From an uncultured Alistipes sp. (GTDB lineage Bacteria; Bacteroidota; Bacteroidia; Bacteroidales; Rikenellaceae): DNA of 12,768 nt. The position numbers and the translations under genes were made by a program. Position 1 is the stretch's first letter. Every line of letters begins with the position of its first letter. Below the pieces are notes generated by a model. It had not been told where the DNA came from. It ran no database searches and saw only the letters and a list, made by a program, of their open reading frames with translations. The stretch is taken from assembly GCA_900546005.1 (NCBI GenBank), contig URBJ01000062.1, positions 1 to 12,768 on the forward strand. The letters are read 5' to 3'. Shown here piece after piece: positions 1-7,104 of this stretch.

Positions 1-10
1 CGGGGCTTTT
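1..10 (+). terminator. Possible 3' half of a terminator cut by the window edge
   Basis: The first bases read CGGGGC followed by a run of five T. That is the form of the distal stem arm and U-tract of an intrinsic terminator for a plus-strand gene lying to the left. The matching 5' arm would be outside the window, so the hairpin cannot be confirmed. Inference only. Confidence 0.25.
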
Positions 11-27
11 TGATTAATTGTTTAACT

Positions 28-47
28 CGTCCCATTTTAACGGGACG
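28..47. repeat. Short perfect inverted repeat (6-bp stem, 8-nt loop)
   Basis: CGTCCC at 28-33 pairs exactly with GGGACG at 42-47 across an 8-nt AT-rich loop. No T-tract follows directly on either strand, so it is not a textbook terminator. It lies about 135 nt beyond the prmA stop and could mark the end of the prmA transcript or be an operator of an unseen gene. The rest of 1-182 is AT-rich and I see no gene in it. Confidence 0.4.
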
Positions 48-182
48 CTAATGATTTTAATTAATAAATCTGAAAACTTGACTTTCGTTCGGTAAAGATA
101 CTCTTTTTTCCGTACCTTCCTACCTCCGGAATGCTTATTTTATCGACCTTCCATACTTTTCTGTACTCACAGTCCGACCTTA

Positions 183-1010
183 TTACTTCATAATGAACTT
201 AACAACAGACCATCCGCTCCGGTAACGCACCTCATCCCTTTCCAAACCGAATTTCTCGGCACACTCGACGATCGTCGGCACATCGGCCTCCAGAATACCG
301 CTCACCAACAAAATCCCTCCCGACGAAAGAGTCGCGGCATAGGCTTCCATATCCGCCAGCAATATATTCCGGTTGATATTTGCCAGAACAAAGTCGTAGT
401 GCCGACCCGCCAACAACGAAGCATCCCCCAACTCTACGCTGATCGCATCCTCCATTCGGTTACCTTGCACATTTTCTGCACCGTTGCGGTAGGCCCACTC
501 ATCGATATCAATGGCATCGACATGCGCGGCTCCGCACAGTATGGCAAGAATGGAGAGTACGGCCGTTCCGCTTCCCATATCAAGCCCGGAGAGTCCGGAA
601 AGATTCTGACGCATGATCTCGTCGGCCATCAGGTAGGTCGTCGCATGGTGTCCGGTACCGAACGCCATCTTGGGCATGATCACTATGTCATAGAGACATG
701 CCGGATTCTTCGGATGAAACGGAGCCCGGATCCGACAACATTCCGCTACGTCGATCGGCTCGAAATTCGACTCCCAAACCGCATTCCAATCCTGATCGGG
801 CAACTCCTCGACCCGGTAGTTCCGTTGTGCATCGTGCAAAAAACGGTCGATCTCGTCTCGGTTCTCTCGTTCCGCTTGTTCCGCAATGTAGGCTTTCAAC
901 ACCCGATCCTCTTCGGCAAAACTGTCGAAAGAGAGATCCCCCAAATCGGCGATCAGAATCTCCCGATCCTGATCGTCGGCCACTTCAATGGTATATTCCT
1001 TATATTTCAT
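183..1010 (-). CDS. prmA: Ribosomal protein L11 methyltransferase PrmA
   Basis: This class I SAM-dependent enzyme trimethylates ribosomal protein L11 in the cytoplasm. The 275-aa length is in the range of the family. Residues 1-95 form the divergent N-terminal substrate-recognition part. The family-typical AFGTGHH segment is at 116-122. Glycine-rich SAM motif I (LDMGSGTAVLSI) is at 143-154, an acidic motif II (DIDE) at 168-171, and the LANIN-type motif IV at about 209-213. The ATG at 1010 follows a GAGG a few bases upstream and lies about 16 nt past the predicted transcription start, so this start is favoured. It is transcribed divergently from xerD and no partner gene is visible downstream. 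The identification is firm. The substrate is taken from the family, and L11 methylation is usually dispensable. Confidence 0.95.
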   Translation of the reverse strand: MKYKEYTIEVADDQDREILIADLGDLSFDSFAEEDRVLKAYIAEQAERENRDEIDRFLHDAQRNYRVEELPDQDWNAVWESNFEPIDVAECCRIRAPFHPKNPACLYDIVIMPKMAFGTGHHATTYLMADEIMRQNLSGLSGLDMGSGTAVLSILAILCGAAHVDAIDIDEWAYRNGAENVQGNRMEDAISVELGDASLLAGRHYDFVLANINRNILLADMEAYAATLSSGGILLVSGILEADVPTIVECAEKFGLERDEVRYRSGWSVVKFIMK

Positions 1011-1018
1011 CCTCGGTA

Positions 1019-1049
1019 TTCGATTCTATAAACAAATGTAGTAAATTTG
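1019..1049 (+). promoter_or_regulatory. Bacteroidota-type promoter for xerD
   Basis: TAAATTTG at 1042-1049 is a perfect TAnnTTTG -7 box. A weaker -33 (TTCG, 1019-1022, one mismatch to TTTG) precedes it by 19 nt. The inferred start near 1056 leaves a leader of about 14 nt before the ATG at 1070. The two opposing -7 boxes form the near-palindrome CAAATGTA-g-TAAATTTG (1033-1049). Confidence 0.65.
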
Positions 1050-1062
1050 AATCTAAAAACAA
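1033..1062 (-). promoter_or_regulatory. Bacteroidota-type promoter for prmA
   Basis: Read on the minus strand, TTG (1062-1060), a 19-nt spacer and TACATTTG (1040-1033) match the Bacteroidota -33/-7 consensus TTG-N19-TAnnTTTG exactly. The inferred start is near 1026, about 16 nt before the prmA ATG. The -7 box lies one base from the opposing xerD -7 box. Confidence 0.7.
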
Positions 1063-1069
1063 CCGCAAC

Positions 1070-1972
1070 ATGGGAAGTTGGGAAAAAGAGTTACAAGAGT
1101 ACATCTACTATATACGTCTGGAGAAGAAGCTGTCGGACAACACGGTAGAGGCCTACATCCGCGACCTGAAACAGATGGCCGAATACCTCGAGCATGAATT
1201 TTCGATCCGGCCCCAGCAAGCCGAAGAGCGCCACATCGAAGCTTTTCTGGCCCACCTGTACGACAAGGGCGTAAAAAAAACGACGCAAGCTCGAATCCTT
1301 AGCGGAATCAAGAGTTTCTACTACTACCTGCTGATCAACGACCGCATAGAGAACCTTCCGACCGAGTTCATCGATCCTCCCAAAACCGGACGGAAGCTTC
1401 CGGATGTACTCTCTGTTGCCGAGATCGAGTCGATCATTCACACCTTCGACTCCGATACCCGATTCGGCATACGGAACAAAGCGATGGTCGAGACGTTGTA
1501 CAGCTGCGGGCTTCGGGTTTCGGAACTGATCACCCTGCGGCTCAGCGACCTCTTCTTCAACGATGGGTTTATCCGCGTGATCGGAAAAGGCGACAAACAA
1601 CGACTGGTCCCGATCAGCGAAACCGCCCGACACCGGATCGAAGAGTACCTGCTCCAGCGTCAAACCATGCAGACCGATGCCCGCGATGCGGATATTGTGT
1701 TCCTGAACAACAAGGGTAGGGGATTGACCCGTGTCATGATTTTCCACATCATAAAGAAGGCGGCTTTGGCGGCAGGTATCACCAAAACGATCAGTCCGCA
1801 CACCTTTCGACACTCGTTCGCCACCCACCTGCTCGAAGGAGGAGCCAGCATCCGGCAAGTACAGGAGATGCTCGGACACGAATCGATCCTTACTACCGAA
1901 ATATACACCCACCTCGACAGCGGAAAATTACGCGAAAACGTCGACTTACACCACCCGCTGTCCGATCTGTAA
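1070..1972 (+). CDS. xerD: Tyrosine recombinase XerD/XerC type
   Basis: This site-specific recombinase resolves chromosome dimers at dif and is expected to act with a second Xer protein and FtsK. The 300-aa length is standard. The SAM-like N-terminal core-binding domain covers about residues 8-90 and the catalytic domain about 110-292. All catalytic residues are visible: R149 (SCGLRVSEL), K173 (IGKGDKQR), H244 and R247 (HTFRH), H270 (LGHES) and nucleophile Y279 (EIYTHL). I chose the ATG at 1070 because the protein begins as family members do (EKELQEYIYYIRLEKKLSDNT) and because the -7 box lies just upstream. The longer in-frame extension to 698 overlaps prmA and is not plausible. It is the only plus-strand gene here. 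It sits alone without a transposon or integron, which supports a housekeeping role. XerD versus XerC cannot be settled by eye. Confidence 0.93.
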   Translation: MGSWEKELQEYIYYIRLEKKLSDNTVEAYIRDLKQMAEYLEHEFSIRPQQAEERHIEAFLAHLYDKGVKKTTQARILSGIKSFYYYLLINDRIENLPTEFIDPPKTGRKLPDVLSVAEIESIIHTFDSDTRFGIRNKAMVETLYSCGLRVSELITLRLSDLFFNDGFIRVIGKGDKQRLVPISETARHRIEEYLLQRQTMQTDARDADIVFLNNKGRGLTRVMIFHIIKKAALAAGITKTISPHTFRHSFATHLLEGGASIRQVQEMLGHESILTTEIYTHLDSGKLRENVDLHHPLSDL

Positions 1973-2269
1973 CAACCTACGTTAAGCTGGCACCTGCGCC
2001 TGCGCCTTCTACTAATAATCTGTCCTGAATCCGGACAGCATACCGGATGCTCCCGATTTGATCTTCGTTCCATCCGTCCCGACCACCTGACCAATGAATG
2101 AAGCGGAGACCTGCACGAATGTAACTGCCGGCATGTCCAAACCCACTAAAAAAAGTGACACGCCACACATAAAATCACAATCGACCCTCTCTCTATTTAT
2201 ACGATTGAGGGGAAGTGTATCCTTGTTCCACTTCCCCTCGATTATCTTTATGCGTTTCCCGTTACCGGA
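1973..2269. other. Gene-free stretch between convergent xerD and DUF4923
   Basis: No plausible gene is seen. The region holds a small hairpin cluster at 2020-2050 and a strong stem-loop at 2204-2242. In the cluster, CTGTCC (2020-2025) pairs with GGACAG (2033-2038), and as an alternative ATCCGG (2029-2034) pairs with CCGGAT (2043-2048). These two pairings are mutually exclusive. The small cluster could end the xerD transcript, but no T-tract follows it. Confidence 0.5.
2204..2242. terminator. Strong stem-loop terminator between convergent genes
   Basis: GAGGGGAAGTG (2207-2217) pairs perfectly with CACTTCCCCTC (2229-2239) around an 11-nt loop. The stem extends by three more pairs including one G-U (2204-2206 with 2240-2242). 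It begins about 28 nt beyond the DUF4923 stop on the minus strand and about 230 nt after xerD. The flanks are AT-rich on both sides but lack a clean U-run, so it may act in both directions or as a 3'-end stabiliser. It most likely ends the minus-strand transcript. Confidence 0.75.
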
Positions 2270-2896
2270 TCATTGAATCAATTCATAGCCGACCAGCAAT
2301 CCGTCATATCCTTCCGCCAACTGTCCAATGGTGTTGAGCGTAGTGTTCTGCGTCGCAGAACCGATCGCCGATAAAACCTTCAACAACTTGTCGGCCTCAT
2401 ACATGATGCTGAGCGTATCCCCGCTTTTCCGGATAAATACTTTCACGGAACCGATATTCAGCAACCCTTGCACCGCACTGTAATGCAACACAAACTGTTC
2501 CGAATCGGCCTCTTTCGAAACGGTTCCCGAAATCGCCCGGTCTTTCAGCTGACAGGTAAAACTGCTGTCCGCCGCAAACGTATAGGAGAACTGATCCGCC
2601 GTAAGACCGACCTTCGAATAGATGCCGGACAACTTCTCCTCGATCTGATTGGACACCAAACTGCCTCCTGCCTTTTTCAGCAGATCGTCACTCTGGAACT
2701 CACAGGCCGGGGCATTATATTTCCACGTTCCGACCAGATCGGCAACCGTCAAATCGTTCTGTTGCAACAGCGTTCCGGCCAAATTCTGCACTGCATCCTT
2801 GTTCAGCAAATTGCCTAACGAAAACTGCGCCTGTACCCGATGCCCACACAGGGCACATACACAAACCAACATAAAACATATTACATTCTTCTTCAT
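2270..2896 (-). CDS. DUF4923 family exported lipocalin-like protein
   Basis: This 208-aa secreted protein of unknown function is of the DUF4923 type found in Bacteroidales. Residues 1-23 form a signal peptide: a KK start, a hydrophobic core and a VQA cleavage site before Q24. There is no clear lipobox at the cleavage point, so a periplasmic or otherwise soluble exported form is likelier than a lipoprotein. The mature part starts with a short amphipathic segment, followed by the family hallmark LVGTWKY at 54-60 that opens a beta-rich lipocalin-like fold. Alternating strands (for example 83-120 and 125-165) support that fold. It lies 72 nt after kdsC and probably has its own promoter, although I see no consensus -7 box. 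The family assignment is from recalled architecture; the molecular role and any ligand are unknown. Confidence 0.82.
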   Translation of the reverse strand: MKKNVICFMLVCVCALCGHRVQAQFSLGNLLNKDAVQNLAGTLLQQNDLTVADLVGTWKYNAPACEFQSDDLLKKAGGSLVSNQIEEKLSGIYSKVGLTADQFSYTFAADSSFTCQLKDRAISGTVSKEADSEQFVLHYSAVQGLLNIGSVKVFIRKSGDTLSIMYEADKLLKVLSAIGSATQNTTLNTIGQLAEGYDGLLVGYELIQ

Positions 2897-2968
2897 CTCT
2901 TTAAATTATTAGATAGATAGTTAGTTATACCGTACTTTCATCACATAGGATCATAGTTGCCTCATCGG
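2897..2968. other. Intergenic spacer kdsC-DUF4923 with short tetranucleotide repeats
   Basis: This 72-nt AT-rich gap holds the leader of the DUF4923 gene. At 2911-2927 the plus strand reads AGATAGATAGTTAGTTA, a short run of AGAT and AGTT units. No perfect TAnnTTTG box and no stem-loop terminator for kdsC is visible, so read-through from kdsC is possible. Confidence 0.4.
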
Positions 2969-3505
2969 TTATCGGGAGGCGACCCGAATCGGTTCATCGC
3001 CCTCCTTATACCAATCGCCGCGTGCCCGCATCACCTGTTCGATCACGTCGCGGACACACCCCTCGCCACCCCGGAATTGCGACACATAACGTGATGCTTC
3101 CACCACCTCAGGTGCCGCATCGGCCGGACAAACCGGCATCCCGACATAGCGCATCGGCTCCAGATCGGGTAGATCATCTCCCATATACATCACCTCTTCC
3201 GGCTGCAAATCCAACTTCTCACACAACTGTTTCAACGTCTTGAGCTTTTCGTGACAATCCATATAGACATGCTGGATACCGATAGCATCAAAACGAACCT
3301 TCAGACAATTTCCCCGTCCTCCGGTTATGATGGCTAAATAGTACCCCTTTCGTTGGGCCAACGACATCGCGTAACCGTCTTTCGAATTGTATTTTCGCAT
3401 AAAATCACCCTCGGGCGTCACGATAATGCCTCCGTCGGTCAATACGCCGTCGACATCGAGTACGATGGCCCGGACCTTTGCTATATCTTCTTTGAAGTTT
3501 CCCAT
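2969..3505 (-). CDS. kdsC: 3-deoxy-D-manno-octulosonate 8-phosphate phosphatase KdsC
   Basis: This HAD-superfamily phosphatase hydrolyses Kdo-8-phosphate to Kdo and phosphate, the step before CMP-Kdo formation in lipopolysaccharide inner-core synthesis. At 178 aa it is the size of single-domain, cap-less KdsC, which works as a tetramer. HAD motif I is DVDGVLTDG (17-25) with nucleophile D17 and acid/base D19. Motif II is the ITGG segment (60-63), motif III the conserved K87, and motif IV GDDLPD (109-114). The extended beta-hairpin segment after motif I (about 27-40) is typical of KdsC. Its start overlaps the DUF2520 gene by 25 nt, which implies co-transcription and coupled translation. A sister HAD phosphatase is an alternative, but motif spacing and length favour KdsC. 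Confidence 0.92.
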   Translation of the reverse strand: MGNFKEDIAKVRAIVLDVDGVLTDGGIIVTPEGDFMRKYNSKDGYAMSLAQRKGYYLAIITGGRGNCLKVRFDAIGIQHVYMDCHEKLKTLKQLCEKLDLQPEEVMYMGDDLPDLEPMRYVGMPVCPADAAPEVVEASRYVSQFRGGEGCVRDVIEQVMRARGDWYKEGDEPIRVASR

Positions 3506-4257
3506 ATACTTTGACTAATCATTTTATACAATTGTTGCATCTGGGGCCGATCCTGTAACAGTTCGAGGTGTTTTTTCTGGGTTACAAGGTCGTTGCGCCG
3601 CGCAGGACCGGTCTGCACCGTAGCAGCGGATGAGGCATGTAAAGCCTTGTCGGCTGTCTCCCGCATCAGCGGTTTGATCCACTCGGCCGAGAGCCCGTAC
3701 TCCTCCAGCAGGTTCTCTCCGAGCGCAAACATGTGGTTTGCAAAATTCGAAACGAAAACGGCTGCGAGGTGGAGTCGTTTCCGCTCTTCGGAATGGATCT
3801 CAATCACCCGTCCACTCAGTGCGTTGCCCAAATCGCGTAAAGCCTCCAAAGCCCGGTCGGAGGAGCCTTCAATGAAAAACGGCACACCGTGCAGATCGAG
3901 CGAACGGCCCGCAGTAAACGACTGCAAGGGGTAGAAGACACCCGTATGTTCGGAACAACCCGAGAGTTCATCGATCGAAACACTTCCGGCCGTGTGGGCA
4001 ACCACCGCTCCGCCGAAGTCCAACATCCGTGCGATCGGTCCGACGGCCGTATCGCTCACCGCGATCAGATAGATGTCCGCCTCGGCAAGAGACTGCGGGT
4101 CATCGGTCCACCTGCAACCGACCTTACCGGCAATGTATTCGCCCCGTTCCCGGTTGCGCGCATAGATCTGCACCAAAGCATACCCCGAACCATCGGCTAT
4201 CGCTTCAGCCAGAATCTCAGCGACATTTCCACTCCCTATGACGACTACCCGTTTCAT
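3481..4257 (-). CDS. Rossmann-like and DUF2520 domain-containing protein
   Basis: This 258-aa protein resembles NAD(P)-dependent short two-domain reductases. The N-terminal Rossmann domain (1-120) begins VVVIGSGNVAE with a GxGN dinucleotide-binding loop at 8-11, and carries IYLIAVSD (about 62-69) and VVAHTAGSVS (85-94). The C-terminal all-helical DUF2520 domain (about 125-258) starts after FYPLQSFT and is rich in long helices. Folds like this occur in ProC/pyrroline-5-carboxylate reductase and F420-oxidoreductase relatives, but the substrate is unknown. Its ATG overlaps the yihY stop in an ATGA arrangement and follows an AAAGGG sequence. Its 3' end overlaps kdsC by 25 nt. The tight pairing with kdsC hints at a shared envelope context, which is inference from position only. 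Confidence 0.88.
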   Translation of the reverse strand: MKRVVVIGSGNVAEILAEAIADGSGYALVQIYARNRERGEYIAGKVGCRWTDDPQSLAEADIYLIAVSDTAVGPIARMLDFGGAVVAHTAGSVSIDELSGCSEHTGVFYPLQSFTAGRSLDLHGVPFFIEGSSDRALEALRDLGNALSGRVIEIHSEERKRLHLAAVFVSNFANHMFALGENLLEEYGLSAEWIKPLMRETADKALHASSAATVQTGPARRNDLVTQKKHLELLQDRPQMQQLYKMISQSIWETSKKI

Positions 4258-5591
4258 CCCTTTTCATTCAGTTTACTCTGTTCCAGCTCAAGATCTTTCA
4301 ACAAAATATTATCGTCGCACTCCGACACCACACGCTCCAGCCGATTAAGTGCCGAATCGGCCCACTGGAACTCATTGCTCTGCTGCGTATCGAACGAGGC
4401 CTGTCCGGCAGCCTCCACTTGATGGACCACATCGTAGACGCGCAGCGTGTGGACATCTCGTGCCGGAACATAGAGGTTCACCTTATCCTCTTTGCTGACA
4501 ATCGAAGCAATCAAGCCCACCTTTTCCAGATCATAAATGGCATCCCGAACCACTCGAAGCGGCAGGTTAAGCGCTCCAGCAATCGTCTCCGAAGAGACCG
4601 CTCCCGATTTATTAATAAAATGGTTGACGATCTGATACATCACCACAACCAGTGCCTTTTTGTGGTATTCGTAGCTCATCTCACGAGCCTGCTTTTCGTA
4701 TTCAAATTTTCCTATGTTCTGATAGGCAAACGAAAGTTCAGCCCCGAATAGTACAATCTGCCAGCTGCTTTGCATCCAGATCAGGAACAACGGGACCGCT
4801 GCAAAACTTCCGTAAATCGCGTTGTAGCTCGTCAGACGCGACTGGATATAGATATAGGCCAACTGGAAAATCTGAAATACCGTTCCCGCAATGACTCCGG
4901 CGATCACCGCATTACGCAGTTTTACCTTCGTATTGGGCATCACCAAATAGACGAATGCGAACATCAGCCAGATCATGACGACCGACACGAATCCCAACAG
5001 CATCTGCACGACGGCCGATGAGGTGAAATGTTGCAACTGGCTCTGCAACTGGACACCAAGCCCGCTGGATATTACCCCCAGAATCGGTGTTACGACCACG
5101 ACGGTCGTGTAGTCACTGAATTTCCGTGCGAAGCTCCGCGAACGGTGCACCTCCCAGATGTTATTGAAGGCATTTTCGATATTTCCGAATACCTTCAGGA
5201 CCGACCAGAACAGAACCACCAATCCGACCGATGCGATCAGCCCCCCTTTGGTCCGCTGCAACAGGGCATTGGCAAAATCGATAACCTGATCGATCAGCAC
5301 CGAATACTGCGGAAACTTTCCATACAGATATTCGTTCAGACGGGTTTCGAGTCCGAAACCTTTGGCGATGCCGAACACCATGGCCGCAATCGGAACCAAC
5401 GACATCAACGTATAAAAGGTCAGAGCCGCCGACCGCACGAGAATCTCGTGCTGACCGAACCCCTGCGCCGTAAATATGATCACCTTGATCTGGCGTACGG
5501 CCCAACGGATCTTGCGCGATTTGTATTCGTGCTCCTTCTTTACCCAGATATCGTGGGTTATGTATTGGATAATCCGTTTCAGCAGTCCCAT
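4254..5591 (-). CDS. YihY/BrkB family inner-membrane protein with C-terminal winged-helix-like domain
   Basis: This is a polytopic membrane protein of the YihY/BrkB family, once mislabelled ribonuclease BN. About six transmembrane segments are visible near residues 54-76, 117-137, 161-183, 195-218, 226-250 and 262-288. The family-typical ALTFYTLMSLVPIAA is at 56-70, and NAIYGSFAAVPLFLIWMQSSW at about 257-277. At 445 aa it is longer than the roughly 290-aa core of short members. The extra cytosolic tail (about 295-445) contains a likely winged helix at 308-380 with a helix-turn-helix (SSETIAGALNLPLRVVRDAI), then a charged end. The gene follows nhaC by 34 nt and overlaps DUF2520 by 4 nt. A consensus -7 box lies just upstream. 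The biological role of the family is not settled; transport or envelope integrity are proposed. Confidence 0.9.
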   Translation of the reverse strand: MGLLKRIIQYITHDIWVKKEHEYKSRKIRWAVRQIKVIIFTAQGFGQHEILVRSAALTFYTLMSLVPIAAMVFGIAKGFGLETRLNEYLYGKFPQYSVLIDQVIDFANALLQRTKGGLIASVGLVVLFWSVLKVFGNIENAFNNIWEVHRSRSFARKFSDYTTVVVVTPILGVISSGLGVQLQSQLQHFTSSAVVQMLLGFVSVVMIWLMFAFVYLVMPNTKVKLRNAVIAGVIAGTVFQIFQLAYIYIQSRLTSYNAIYGSFAAVPLFLIWMQSSWQIVLFGAELSFAYQNIGKFEYEKQAREMSYEYHKKALVVVMYQIVNHFINKSGAVSSETIAGALNLPLRVVRDAIYDLEKVGLIASIVSKEDKVNLYVPARDVHTLRVYDVVHQVEAAGQASFDTQQSNEFQWADSALNRLERVVSECDDNILLKDLELEQSKLNEKG

Positions 5592-5612
5592 CTTCGTTGC
5601 GCTATTCTCTTA

Positions 5613-5620
5613 CAAAAATA
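5613..5620 (-). promoter_or_regulatory. Candidate -7 box for the yihY-DUF2520-kdsC unit
   Basis: On the minus strand TATTTTTG (5620-5613) matches TAnnTTTG exactly and sits about 22 nt before the yihY ATG, in the 34-nt gap after nhaC. No clear TTG is found 17-21 nt further upstream, where the nhaC 3' end lies, so strength is uncertain. Confidence 0.5.
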
Positions 5621-5625
5621 CAATT

Positions 5626-7104
5626 TTATTTATGACTTTCCTCATCTGGCTCCGTTCCGTCCCCCTGTAATCGGCGTATTTTAAAATTCAGACAGGCCAG
5701 AAGAATCGACATCAACGGGCTGAGATAACAGAAAAACGCATAGGGCAAGTAAGCCAACGTAGCCACATTCAGTACGCCCGACTGTGTGGCACCACACGTA
5801 TTCCACGGAATCAACACCGAAGTCACCGTACCGCCATCCTCCAGCGTCCGGCTCAAGACCTCCGGGGCAAGTCTCTTTTTCCGATAGGCCGAATTGAAAA
5901 TTTTTCCGGGAATAACGATAGCCAAATATTGATCCGACGCGGTCGTATTGAACAGTACACAGGTTCCGACCGTCGTGGCTACAAGTCCGCAAGTAGACCG
6001 GACCCGCCGGATCAGCGCTTCGGTAATGCGTTCGAGGAAGTGTCCGGCCTCCATGACCCCGCCGAAAATCATCGCCGAGAGGATCAGCCACACGGTATTC
6101 AACATACCGGCCATTCCTCGTGAGGTAAACAGCGAATCGATCTGTGCATTTCCCGTCTCGGGTGCGATCGTTCCGTACATCGAGCGAAGAACGGTTTTAT
6201 AGGCAGTTCCCGAGGTCAGCGTTGCATCACCGTTCAGCGAACCGATCAACTCGGGCTGGAAAATCACCGCACAGATTCCCCCCACAAGGCTTCCGATAAA
6301 AAGAACCGGAACCGACGGCATTTTCAGAACGATCAAAACGATAACCAGAATCGGGACGACATACAACCACGGAGTGATCCGATAACACTCGCCGATCATC
6401 CGCTGCGTTTCAGCGACCGACACATCCGACGTGAGCGATCCATCGTGACCGAGCGAAAATCCCGTAAAAATCAGCAGCGTCAAGACGATAGCCGGAATCG
6501 TCGTATACATCATATAACGAATGTGGGTAAAGAGTTCTGTTCCGGTCGTCGCGGCAGCCAGATTCGTCGTGTCGCTCAGGGGCGAGATCTTATCGCCGAA
6601 ATAGGCTCCGGATATGATCGCACCCGCAACTACCGCTTCGTCGAATCCCAATGTCCGGCCGATACCGAGCAGTGCAACGCCCACCGTCGCGACCGTCGAC
6701 CACGAACTTCCCGTCGCTACTGATATGAGCGCGGAGATCGCTACAGTTGCCGGTAAGAAGTACTCGGGCTGCAACACATAGAGGCCGTAGTGGATCATCG
6801 CCGGAATGATGCCGCTCAGCATCCAAGTGCCCGAAAGCACTCCGATCATCAGAAGAATCATGATAGCCGGAATCGCTCCGGCCACGGTCCGCACCATCCC
6901 GTCCTGCAGCTCATCCCACCGGTAACCGTTGTAAAGAGCCACGCACACGGCCGCACCGGCTGCAATCAGCAGGGTCATCTGGTTTGCCCCGGACAGGACG
7001 TCATCGCCGATCAACGACACATTGACACCGATCAGCACAATCAAAAATACGATCAGCCCGACCGACTGAGTCAATGAAGGTCGTCTTCTATTCTTTTTTT
7101 CCAT
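5626..7104 (-). CDS. nhaC: Na+/H+ antiporter of the NhaC family
   Basis: This 492-aa polytopic inner-membrane protein is predicted to exchange Na+ for H+ in sodium and pH homeostasis. It has many hydrophobic segments of about 20 aa, starting at about 13-33 and 42-58. Family-typical features are the SGTWMLSGIIPAMI stretch (91-104), the ATGSSWSTVATVG core (130-142), the GAYFGDKISPLSDTTNLAAA motif (167-186) with buried acidic and polar residues, and a late LIPWNTCGATQSG segment. I chose the ATG at 7104 over an upstream ATG at 7152. It is preceded by a good Shine-Dalgarno sequence, and the next residues (MEKKNRRRPSL) make a normal basic N-terminus. With this start it overlaps the methyltransferase gene by 17 nt. 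Some NhaC-family proteins carry malate/lactate or arginine/ornithine-like substrates, so ion specificity is inferred. Confidence 0.9.
   Translation of the reverse strand: MEKKNRRRPSLTQSVGLIVFLIVLIGVNVSLIGDDVLSGANQMTLLIAAGAAVCVALYNGYRWDELQDGMVRTVAGAIPAIMILLMIGVLSGTWMLSGIIPAMIHYGLYVLQPEYFLPATVAISALISVATGSSWSTVATVGVALLGIGRTLGFDEAVVAGAIISGAYFGDKISPLSDTTNLAAATTGTELFTHIRYMMYTTIPAIVLTLLIFTGFSLGHDGSLTSDVSVAETQRMIGECYRITPWLYVVPILVIVLIVLKMPSVPVLFIGSLVGGICAVIFQPELIGSLNGDATLTSGTAYKTVLRSMYGTIAPETGNAQIDSLFTSRGMAGMLNTVWLILSAMIFGGVMEAGHFLERITEALIRRVRSTCGLVATTVGTCVLFNTTASDQYLAIVIPGKIFNSAYRKKRLAPEVLSRTLEDGGTVTSVLIPWNTCGATQSGVLNVATLAYLPYAFFCYLSPLMSILLACLNFKIRRLQGDGTEPDEESHK

Noticed and set aside
698..1069. N-terminal extension of xerD by 124 codons
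   Set aside because: It overlaps prmA, is upstream of the -7 box at 1042-1049, and encodes low-complexity R/P/S-rich sequence unlike Xer proteins.
1091..1912. Minus-strand open frame of 273 codons opposite xerD
   Set aside because: XerD has every catalytic residue on the plus strand; the antisense product shows no family features.
2094..2276. 60-codon plus-strand open frame in the xerD-DUF4923 gap
   Set aside because: It runs through the terminator stem-loop, has no ribosome-binding site and no recognisable features.
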